A DNA stretch of 5,808 nt, taken from assembly GCA_001067655.1 (NCBI GenBank), contig JUNU01000023.1, forward strand, positions 1 to 5,808. Reading direction: 5' to 3'. Every line of letters starts with the position of its first letter. The stretch's first letter is position 1. The DNA is from Neisseria lactamica (GTDB lineage Bacteria > Pseudomonadota > Gammaproteobacteria > Burkholderiales > Neisseriaceae). This document shows, in pieces, positions 1 through 4,640 of the stretch. The notes under the pieces are model-generated. The model worked only from the letters and a program-made list of their open reading frames with translations, made no database searches and had not been told where the DNA came from. A program made the translations under genes and the position numbers.

Positions 1-52
1 CTTTGAGCTAAGGCGAGGTAACGCCGTACTGGTTTAAAGTTAATCCACTATA
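1..52. repeat. Correia-type repeat element, inner end (truncated by window start)
   Basis: The stretch ends at 40-52 in TTAATCCACTATA, the reverse complement of the Correia terminal repeat TATAGTGGATTAA. Inside it lies the sub-terminal sequence CGAGGTAACGCCGTACTGG, which I recognise from memory as the Correia (CREE) interior. Full Neisseria elements are about 100-155 bp non-autonomous MITE-like repeats inserted at TA, so roughly the outer two thirds lies before the window. Such elements can carry outward promoters and be processed as RNA hairpins. It abuts the hisG leader. Confidence 0.85.
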
Positions 53-56
53 CAAT
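28..56 (+). promoter_or_regulatory. Candidate outward promoter at the Correia end, driving hisG
   Basis: The element boundary creates TATACAAT (49-56), which contains TACAAT (51-56), a five-of-six match to the sigma-70 -10 box. No convincing -35 box is found 16-18 bases upstream (CTGGTT at 29-34 is the best, and poor). Correia ends are known to supply promoters to neighbouring genes in Neisseria, and hisG begins 59 bases downstream with no other obvious promoter in view. This is an inference from position and the -10 match only. Confidence 0.3.
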
Positions 57-63
57 GGAGAAA

Positions 64-100
64 GTCAGACCGCCTGCTTGATACAGGTTCGAAGTCTGAC
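64..100 (+). promoter_or_regulatory. Hairpin in the hisG leader
   Basis: GTCAGAC (64-70) pairs perfectly with GTCTGAC (94-100), and CCTG (73-76) with CAGG (84-87), giving a 7-bp outer and 4-bp inner stem separated by an asymmetric internal loop. No run of T follows, so it does not look like a terminator. The 14 bases between the hairpin and the hisG ATG are A/C-rich and contain no Shine-Dalgarno sequence. The structure could control mRNA stability or ribosome access; that is inference. Confidence 0.45.
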
Positions 101-114
101 GGCACACAACAACA

Positions 115-768
115 ATGACTGAAAACACACTGACCATCGCCCTGTCCAAAGGACGCATCTTTGAAGAAACGCTGCCGCTTTTGGCGGCGGCGGGCATTGT
201 TCCCGCCGAAGCGCCCGAGAAATCGCGCAAACTGATTATCGGCACCAACCATGAAAACATCCGCCTCGTCATCGTCCGCGCCACCGACGTGCCGACTTAC
301 GTCCAATACGGCGCGGCAGACTTCGGCATCGCAGGCAAAGACGTTTTAATCGAACACGGCGGCAGCGGGCTTTATCAGCCGCTGGATTTGCACATCGCCG
401 AATGCCGCATGATGGTCGCCGTCTACAAAGGGTTCGACTATGCCGCCGCCTCGCAGCCCGGCAGTCGCCTGCGCATCGCGACGAAATACCCCAACATCGC
501 CGCCGAACATTTCGCCAGCAAAGGCGTACACGTCGACATCATCAAACTCTACGGCTCGATGGAGCTTGCGCCGCTGGTCGGCCTGAGCGACGCCATCGTC
601 GATTTGGTCTCCACCGGCAACACGCTTAAGGCAAACGGCTTGGAGGCGGTCGAACACGTTGTCGATATTTCCAGCCGTCTGGTGGTCAACAAAGCCGCAT
701 TGAAAACGAAACACGCGCTGCTGGAGCCGATTATTCAGGCGTTCGGCGGCGCAGTGAAGGCGAAGTAA
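115..768 (+). CDS. hisG: ATP phosphoribosyltransferase, short (HisZ-dependent) catalytic form
   Basis: HisG catalyses the first committed step of histidine synthesis: ATP plus PRPP gives phosphoribosyl-ATP, in the cytoplasm. The 217-residue length is that of the short HisG form, which lacks the C-terminal allosteric domain of the roughly 300-residue enzymes and normally works with the separate regulatory subunit HisZ (not in this window). The N-terminus LTIALSKGRIFEETLPLL is typical. The HisG family signature runs from E150 to L171, ending in STGNTL, and forms the PRPP-binding region. The ATG at 115 is chosen because the protein begins exactly where family members do, although no Shine-Dalgarno sequence precedes it. 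Upstream lie a leader hairpin and a Correia end that may provide the promoter. A paired-DUS hairpin follows the stop by 23 bases, so hisG may be transcribed largely on its own. It appears intact. Confidence 0.96.
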   Translation: MTENTLTIALSKGRIFEETLPLLAAAGIVPAEAPEKSRKLIIGTNHENIRLVIVRATDVPTYVQYGAADFGIAGKDVLIEHGGSGLYQPLDLHIAECRMMVAVYKGFDYAAASQPGSRLRIATKYPNIAAEHFASKGVHVDIIKLYGSMELAPLVGLSDAIVDLVSTGNTLKANGLEAVEHVVDISSRLVVNKAALKTKHALLEPIIQAFGGAVKAK

Positions 769-791
769 GCATTCATTTGAATGAAGATGCG

Positions 792-835
792 TTTTCAGAC
801 GACCCCATCCGCCCCCCCGGCGGGTCGTCTGAAAA
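792..835 (+). terminator. Paired-DUS hairpin terminator after hisG
   Basis: TTTTCAGACGACCC (792-805) pairs with GGGTCGTCTGAAAA (822-835) in a perfect 14-bp stem with a 16-base loop. Each arm holds an 11-of-12 match to AGGTCGTCTGAA. Inverted DUS pairs downstream of genes commonly double as terminators in Neisseria. The loop contains a C7 run (812-818). A small palindrome, TTCATT-TG-AATGAA (772-785), lies just before it. No long T-tract follows on the + strand beyond the stem, so termination may be partial and leave read-through to the next gene. Confidence 0.75.
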
Positions 836-857
836 TATCACCGGCAGTAAACTGTAT

Positions 858-864
858 AGGAGAA
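858..864 (+). promoter_or_regulatory. Shine-Dalgarno sequence deciding the start of the GIY-YIG gene
   Basis: AGGAGAA sits six bases before the ATG at 871. It is the strongest ribosome binding site in the window. It argues against the in-frame upstream ATG at 781, which would require translating through the DUS hairpin. Confidence 0.85.
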
Positions 865-870
865 GTTAAA

Positions 871-1767
871 ATGGTTGCAAAAATAAAAAAATTCTCATAT
901 TCAACCCTTTCCGTATTAAATAACGGCGAGCGTCGGTTTTACGTCTATTGTCTGACCGACCTGAAAAAAGACAAAATCCTCTACATCGGCAAAGGCTGCG
1001 ACAACCGCATCTTCGAGCATGAACAGGCCGCCCGTTCGCAAGACGGCGAATTCGGCGATATTGACGTACCGGAACGCAAAGCCATCGCCAAATGCAAGAA
1101 ACTAGGCCGCCATATCATCAGCTACCATTTGACCGAAGCCGAAGCACAAGCCGCCGAAACTGCCCTGATTCATTTCGTCAAATCGGTTGTCGATAAAAAA
1201 TTCAAAAAACAATCTGCCGGATGCGGCGCAGGCGGCATCAGCGCGGAAGAACTCGACGACCGCTTCAAATTCACGCCCTGCCCGCTCGAGGAATTCAACC
1301 CCGACGGACTCGTTCTCGCCGTCAAAATCCAAGACGCTTTGGACTTGGATACCGACGAAGAAGCGGACTACCGCTTCGACAACCAAGACGATGCCAACCT
1401 CAAATCGCGCACGCTGGGCAACTGGATTGTAGGCAAAGATGCCGCATCAAAAGTGAAATACGTTATCGGCATTCACGCGGATTTGCAAAACGCTGTGGTC
1501 AGCGCGTATGAAGTGGACGGCTTTGAAACGATGGCTGAAGAAAGCAAAAACGGCAGGACACAAACCCGTTACCGTTTCCGTACTGCCTCTTCAAGCAAAA
1601 AAGTGCTGGCCAAACTCGGTCTACTCCAAAAATGCCTGCCCGAATTGAAGTTCGGCGGAGCAGGCGAAAAAGCGTATATCAGACCCAAAACAGAGACAGA
1701 GACTGAACAAGAGAATATTCAGACGACCCCAAGTCCAAAAATAAAAAAGGAGAAAACCAAATCATGA
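871..1767 (+). CDS. LEM-3-like GIY-YIG nuclease-domain protein
   Basis: The 298-residue protein has an N-terminal GIY-YIG domain of the LEM-3-like / COG3680 kind. FYVY (23-26) and LYIGKG (37-42) are the two halves of the signature, followed by R46, H50 and a candidate metal-binding E96 in a helix. A second region (about 182-273, starting LGNWIVG) resembles the C-terminal domain I associate with bacterial LEM-3-like proteins (pattern W-V-x-R/K-A-x-Y-V-x-A/G-V/I). Its function is unknown to me. The last 25 residues are a charged, low-complexity tail that includes a DUS-encoded IQTTP. GIY-YIG domains cut DNA or RNA, but the substrate here is not known. The start is fixed by AGGAGAA six bases upstream. 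The stop overlaps the hisD start (ATGA), implying co-transcription and translational coupling with hisD, although the protein has no evident role in histidine synthesis. Any promoter between the hairpin and the gene is weak (TGTATA at 853-858). The domain call is confident; the nuclease activity is inferred. Confidence 0.85.
   Translation: MVAKIKKFSYSTLSVLNNGERRFYVYCLTDLKKDKILYIGKGCDNRIFEHEQAARSQDGEFGDIDVPERKAIAKCKKLGRHIISYHLTEAEAQAAETALIHFVKSVVDKKFKKQSAGCGAGGISAEELDDRFKFTPCPLEEFNPDGLVLAVKIQDALDLDTDEEADYRFDNQDDANLKSRTLGNWIVGKDAASKVKYVIGIHADLQNAVVSAYEVDGFETMAEESKNGRTQTRYRFRTASSSKKVLAKLGLLQKCLPELKFGGAGEKAYIRPKTETETEQENIQTTPSPKIKKEKTKS
1718..1729 (-). repeat. DUS, mucosa dialect, inside the GIY-YIG gene
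   Basis: TTCAGACGACCC is the reverse complement of GGGTCGTCTGAA, an 11-of-12 match to AGGTCGTCTGAA. It lies within the coding sequence of the low-complexity tail, where it encodes part of IQTTP. Confidence 0.85.
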
Positions 1768-3056
1768 AAAAACTCAACACCCAATCGCCCGATTTCCAAG
1801 CCGAACTCAAAGCCCTGCTGGCTTTTGAAACCGCGCAGAATCCCGAAATCGACCGCATCGTCGCCGACATCTGCGCCGACGTGCAAAAACGTGGCGATGC
1901 GGCGCTCATCGAATACACCAACCGCTTCGACGGCACGTCCGCCCAAACCATAACCGACCTCATCCTCACCCAAGACGATTTGCAGGCAGCGTTCGAGCGT
2001 TTGCAGCCCGAAATTCAAACCGCCTTGAAAACCGCCGCCGCACGGGTCGAAAGCTACCACCAACGCCAAAAAATGGAATCGTGGACCTACGAAGACGAAG
2101 ACGGCACGCTGTTGGGACAGCAGATTACACCGCTTGACCGCGTCGGCATTTACGTTCCCGGCGGCAAAGCGGCGTATCCGAGTTCCGTCATCATGAACGC
2201 CATGCCCGCCCATGTCGCAGGCGTGAAAGAAATCATCATGGTCGTCCCCACGCCCAAAGGCGAACGCAACGACATCGTACTTGCCGCCGCCTTCGTCGCG
2301 GGTGTCACCAAAGTCTTCACCGTCGGCGGCGCGCAGGCGGTTGCCGCCCTCGCCTACGGCACCGAGTCCGTACCGCAGGTCGATAAAATCACCGGCCCGG
2401 GCAACGCCTTCGTCGCCGCCGCCAAACGCCGCGTGTTCGGCGTAGTCGGTATCGACATGGTGGCGGGGCCGTCTGAAATCCTCGTCATCACCGACGGCAC
2501 CACGCCCGCCGACTGGGTGGCGATGGATTTGTTCAGCCAGGCCGAACACGACGAAATCGCCCAAGCCATCCTCATCGGCACGTCGCAACCCTACCTCGAC
2601 GAAGTCCAAGCCGCCATGAACCGCCTCATCGAAACCATGCCCCGCCGCGACATCATCGAAGCCTCGCTCGGCAACAGGGGCGCGATGATACTCGCCAAAG
2701 ACTTGGACGAAGCCTGCGAAATCGCCAACTACATTTCCCCCGAACACTTGGAATTGTCGGTAGAAAACCCGCAGGAATGGGCGAAAAAAATCCGCCACGC
2801 CGGCGCGATTTTCATGGGACGCTACACCAGCGAAAGCCTCGGCGACTACTGCGCCGGCCCCAACCACGTCCTACCCACCAGCCGCACCGCCCGCTTCTCC
2901 TCGCCGCTGGGCACTTACGACTTCCAAAAACGCTCCAGCCTGATCCAAGTCTCCGAACAAGGCGCACAGAAACTGGGCAAAATCGCCAGCGTGTTGGCAC
3001 ACGGCGAAAGCCTGACCGCCCACGCGCGCGCTGCGGAATTCAGGTTGAAAGACTGA
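1764..3056 (+). CDS. hisD: Histidinol dehydrogenase
   Basis: HisD is the zinc-dependent cytoplasmic enzyme that oxidises L-histidinol to L-histidine in two NAD-dependent steps, the last of the pathway. The 430-residue length is normal. Recognisable parts are YVPGGKAAYPSS (around 130-141), the family signature DKITGPGNAFVAAAKR (from 207), and VAGPSEILV (233-241). Residues corresponding to the E. coli zinc and catalytic residues are all present: Q259 and H262 (SQAEH), E327 and H328 (SPEHLEL), D361 (GDYCAGPNH) and H420 (LTAHARA). AAGGAGA (1747-1753) lies about ten bases before the ATG, and the start overlaps the preceding stop as ATGA, so translation is probably coupled to the GIY-YIG gene. A perfect paired-DUS terminator begins 32 bases after the stop. 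A canonical 10-base DUS is embedded in the GPSE codons. No truncation is seen. hisC and hisB do not follow in this window. Confidence 0.98.
   Translation: MKKLNTQSPDFQAELKALLAFETAQNPEIDRIVADICADVQKRGDAALIEYTNRFDGTSAQTITDLILTQDDLQAAFERLQPEIQTALKTAAARVESYHQRQKMESWTYEDEDGTLLGQQITPLDRVGIYVPGGKAAYPSSVIMNAMPAHVAGVKEIIMVVPTPKGERNDIVLAAAFVAGVTKVFTVGGAQAVAALAYGTESVPQVDKITGPGNAFVAAAKRRVFGVVGIDMVAGPSEILVITDGTTPADWVAMDLFSQAEHDEIAQAILIGTSQPYLDEVQAAMNRLIETMPRRDIIEASLGNRGAMILAKDLDEACEIANYISPEHLELSVENPQEWAKKIRHAGAIFMGRYTSESLGDYCAGPNHVLPTSRTARFSSPLGTYDFQKRSSLIQVSEQGAQKLGKIASVLAHGESLTAHARAAEFRLKD
2466..2477 (+). repeat. Canonical-dialect DUS inside hisD
   Basis: GGGCCGTCTGAA contains the exact 10-base meningococcal/gonococcal DUS GCCGTCTGAA (2468-2477). 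It spells out exactly the codons for G235-P236-S237-E238, a conserved HisD motif. It is the only canonical-dialect copy in a window otherwise dominated by the GTCGTCTGAA type. It may be functional, ancestral, or a coincidence of codon choice. Confidence 0.7.
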
Positions 3057-3088
3057 TTCGGTCGAACCCGCCATCCATCAAAAAGCAA

Positions 3089-3130
3089 AGGTCGTCTGAA
3101 AACCTGTTTTTTAGGATTTTCAGACGACCT
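3089..3130 (+). terminator. Perfect paired-DUS terminator after hisD
   Basis: AGGTCGTCTGAAAA (3089-3102) pairs with TTTTCAGACGACCT (3117-3130) in a 14-bp stem. CCT (3103-3105) and AGG (3113-3115) can extend it past a one-base bulge, around a T-rich loop. Both arms are exact 12-base mucosa-type DUS. It probably ends the hisD transcript and also serves in DNA uptake. Only 17 bases separate it from the next ATG. Confidence 0.85.
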
Positions 3131-3147
3131 CTATTAAAAGAAACATC

Positions 3148-3906
3148 ATGAAACAAACGATTCAAGAAAAACTCACCCACATCGCCCATACCGAGCCGCT
3201 GCATTTCCTGTTGGCGGTAGAGAGCGGCAGCCGCGCATGGGGCTTTGCCTCGCCCGACAGCGATTACGACGTGCGCGCCATTTATATCCGTCCGCAGCCA
3301 TATTATCTGCAAATCGACGAAGCGAAAGACACCTTTGAATTTATCGAAAACCAATGGTTTGACGTCGGCGGCTGGGACATCCGCAAGGCGTTGCGTTTGC
3401 TGCGGAAAAGCAATGCCACGCTGCTCGAATGGCTGCGTTCGCCGATGGTTTATACGCAGAACGATGATTTCACAGGTCGTCTGAACGCGCTTGCGCCGCA
3501 ATACGTCCAAGCCGCCGCGCTGCTGCACCATTATCGCGGCATCGCAGGTAACGCTTTGAAAGCCATGGATTTGGCGCACCCCGTCAAACTGAAAAAATGG
3601 TTTTACGTCCTGCGCCCGCTGCTCGCGGCACGGTGGGCAGTGAAACAAGGCGGCATCCCGCCGATGACGTTGGCCGATCTGATGAGCGAATGGCAAACAG
3701 ACTGCACCGCCCAAATCACCGATTTAGTGGCAATCAAGGCGGAACAGGATGAAAGTTACCTGCATACGCTGTCGCCCGAATTGCAACGATTGACCGTTGA
3801 TTTATATAACGAAGTTTCCGAATTATCCGCCTCTGCCACCCAAGCTGCCGACAGCGCGCCGCTGAATGAATTGTTCCGCGAAACTTTGGCGGCGGTTTAT
3901 CCGTAA
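3148..3906 (+). CDS. Polymerase-beta-type nucleotidyltransferase, RlaP/YcgL-like (short paralogue)
   Basis: This 252-residue protein has the minimal nucleotidyltransferase core. G27-S28 in ESGSRAWGFASPDSDYDV is the helix-turn nucleotide-binding motif, D39 and D41 are the paired metal-binding acids, and a third acid is likely D72 or D77 in FDVGGWDIRKAL. It is followed by SNATLLEWLRSPMVY and a helical part with KKWFYVLRPLLAARW (149-163). This pattern is that of COG3541 / RlaP proteins. RlaP members accompany RNA ligases in some bacterial RNA-repair operons and are predicted to add nucleotides to RNA ends; no activity can be read from sequence. No ligase or kinase is nearby. The start has only a weak A-rich leader (AAAAGAAA), and the ATG lies 17 bases after a strong terminator hairpin, so the promoter is unclear. 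An exact DUS lies inside the gene. The next gene begins 52 bases downstream, possibly co-transcribed. Confidence 0.88.
   Translation: MKQTIQEKLTHIAHTEPLHFLLAVESGSRAWGFASPDSDYDVRAIYIRPQPYYLQIDEAKDTFEFIENQWFDVGGWDIRKALRLLRKSNATLLEWLRSPMVYTQNDDFTGRLNALAPQYVQAAALLHHYRGIAGNALKAMDLAHPVKLKKWFYVLRPLLAARWAVKQGGIPPMTLADLMSEWQTDCTAQITDLVAIKAEQDESYLHTLSPELQRLTVDLYNEVSELSASATQAADSAPLNELFRETLAAVYP
3474..3485 (+). repeat. DUS, mucosa dialect, inside nucleotidyltransferase 1
   Basis: AGGTCGTCTGAA is an exact 12-base match within the coding sequence. It is single, not paired, so it has a role in DNA uptake rather than termination. Confidence 0.95.
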
Positions 3907-3958
3907 AAGAAAAAGCAGCCTGCAATCTCCCCCTCTTTTTTATTTTAGAGAAAACACC

Positions 3959-4405
3959 ATGAATATCAAAATATTACTAATTTCCGCATTATTTCTATCC
4001 GGTACTGCCTTTTCCGCACCCATCGACAAAGACACCTTGTTTTATTGCCGATTCAACAACGGCAAACAAGTCCGCATCCAGCAGCAAGGCGACAAAATCC
4101 GCTACCGTTTCGGCAAAAACCTCTCCCGTCCTGAATTGGTGTTCGAGCAGCCCCAAGACCAAGTTTTCCAAAACTATTTGAGACCACTGATGGACAACAA
4201 CCAACGCGGTGAAATCATCGAAATCCATCTGCGCAACGGCGATGCATCCTATATAGCCAGTAAAATCAGCACCATCGGCAAACCCGAATACACCTTGTCC
4301 GCTGAACGCGCGGGTAAAACACAAGAAATGACTTGTAAAAAACGCGGTGTATTCATCAATTTGAATATGGCGTTAGGTTTGCCCGAGCTGCCCGATACAT
4401 ATTGA
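3959..4405 (+). CDS. Small Sec-exported hypothetical protein with two cysteines
   Basis: The 148-residue protein starts with a clear signal peptide: a lysine at position 4, a hydrophobic core (ILLISALFLSG), and a likely signal peptidase I cut after S19 (A-F-S). There is no lipobox cysteine, so the mature protein of about 129 residues should be soluble in the periplasm or secreted. It has exactly two cysteines, C30 (LFYCRF) near the mature N-terminus and C126 (EMTCKK) near the C-terminus, well placed for a disulfide. The intervening sequence is alternately polar and hydrophobic (KQVRIQQQGDKIRYRFGK), suggesting beta strands. It loosely recalls small periplasmic beta proteins such as MliC-type lysozyme inhibitors, but I cannot assign it. 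The ATG at 3959 follows a weak AGAGAA (3947-3952) and is preferred to an upstream in-frame ATG at 3866 that lies within the previous gene and would bury the signal peptide. It is not an obvious partner for cytoplasmic nucleotidyltransferases. Confidence 0.85.
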   Translation: MNIKILLISALFLSGTAFSAPIDKDTLFYCRFNNGKQVRIQQQGDKIRYRFGKNLSRPELVFEQPQDQVFQNYLRPLMDNNQRGEIIEIHLRNGDASYIASKISTIGKPEYTLSAERAGKTQEMTCKKRGVFINLNMALGLPELPDTY

Positions 4406-4464
4406 ATAATTGCCGAAACCATTTAAGTAGGGGCAGCGGGTAGGTATGGTCGGCAAATCCAACG

Positions 4465-4504
4465 TTTTCAGGCAGCCCTTTCCCTTTTTCGGGTCGTCTG
4501 AAAA
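4465..4504 (+). terminator. Hybrid-dialect DUS hairpin after the exported protein gene
   Basis: TTTTCAGGCAGCCC (4465-4478) can fold on GGGTCGTCTGAAAA (4491-4504) over 14 positions, with eleven Watson-Crick pairs, two G-U pairs and one A-C mismatch, around a 12-base pyrimidine loop. The left arm is an inverted near-copy (11 of 12) of the Simonsiella-type DUS AGGCTGCCTGAA. The right arm is an 11-of-12 mucosa-type DUS. It lies 59 bases past the preceding stop and is the likeliest terminator for that gene. Confidence 0.5.
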
Positions 4505-4512
4505 ACCACAGA

Positions 4513-4530
4513 CCGGATTCCCAAATCCGG
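4513..4530. repeat. Short perfect inverted repeat
   Basis: CCGGATT (4513-4519) and AATCCGG (4524-4530) form a 7-bp stem with a 4-base loop, between the hybrid DUS hairpin and the next DUS. It could be a short stem-loop in RNA or a protein-binding palindrome; there is no evidence to choose. Confidence 0.55.
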
Positions 4531-4540
4531 CACACACCAA

Positions 4541-4552
4541 AGGCTGCCTGAA
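4541..4552 (+). repeat. Simonsiella-dialect DUS (AGGCTGCCTGAA)
   Basis: This is an exact 12-base match to the variant I recall as the Simonsiella dialect. Bases 4542-4553 are also perfectly complementary (12 bp) to 4466-4477, the left arm of the hybrid hairpin, so that arm has two possible partners. Confidence 0.65.
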
Positions 4553-4584
4553 AGTGCAGACTATTTTTCAAAACCTAAAAAGCC

Positions 4585-4612
4585 GTAGGTCGGGCATTCA
4601 TACCCGACCTAC
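4585..4612. repeat. REP-like hairpin
   Basis: GTAGGTCGGG (4585-4594) and CCCGACCTAC (4603-4612) form a perfect 10-bp stem with the 8-base loop CATTCATA. I recall very similar intergenic palindromes as a dispersed repeat in commensal Neisseria, but cannot verify the copy number here. It sits 28 bases before the start of the next gene. It has no T-tract, so it is more likely a REP-like repeat than a strong terminator. Confidence 0.6.
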
Positions 4613-4624
4613 ACAACACGAAAC

Positions 4625-4640
4625 AGAAGGTCGTCTGAAA
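4625..4640 (+). promoter_or_regulatory. Shine-Dalgarno merged with a DUS at the start of nucleotidyltransferase 2
   Basis: AGAAGG (4625-4630) is the only plausible ribosome binding site. An exact DUS AGGTCGTCTGAA (4628-4639) shares its AGG and fills the spacer, leaving one base before the ATG at 4641. The spacing from the GG to the ATG is ten bases. This supports the start at 4641 over an in-frame ATG at 4446, which would translate the intergenic repeats. Confidence 0.75.

Noticed and set aside
55..81. Short leader ORF (eight codons, MEKVRPPA) overlapping the first arm of the hisG leader hairpin, as a possible attenuator peptide
   Set aside because: It has no histidine codons and no ribosome binding site, and its ATG overlaps the candidate -10 box, so it would not be transcribed in full from that promoter.
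64..103. Leader hairpin arms of hisG as decayed DUS copies
   Set aside because: The arms match DUS at only about eight of ten bases and the resemblance rests on GTCTGAC alone. The palindrome is better described on its own.
781..870. Upstream in-frame start for the GIY-YIG gene (30 extra residues)
   Set aside because: It lacks a Shine-Dalgarno sequence and would translate the paired-DUS terminator, whereas the ATG at 871 has AGGAGAA at ideal spacing.
1719..2867. Long open frame on the minus strand opposite hisD (382 codons), and similar minus-strand frames opposite the other genes
   Set aside because: They are mirror frames caused by GC-rich codon bias. The + strand encodes complete, recognisable proteins, and the minus-strand translations show no family motifs.
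3907..3925. AAGCAGCCTGCAA after nucleotidyltransferase 1 as a Kingella-type DUS
   Set aside because: It departs from AGGCAGCCTGAA by a substitution and an inserted base, which is too weak to claim.
3866..3958. Upstream in-frame start for the exported protein
   Set aside because: It lies inside the preceding gene and would place 31 residues before an otherwise perfect signal peptide.
4446..4640. Upstream in-frame start for nucleotidyltransferase 2 (65 extra residues)
   Set aside because: The extension is the translation of DUS copies and palindromes. The nucleotidyltransferase core begins normally from 4641.
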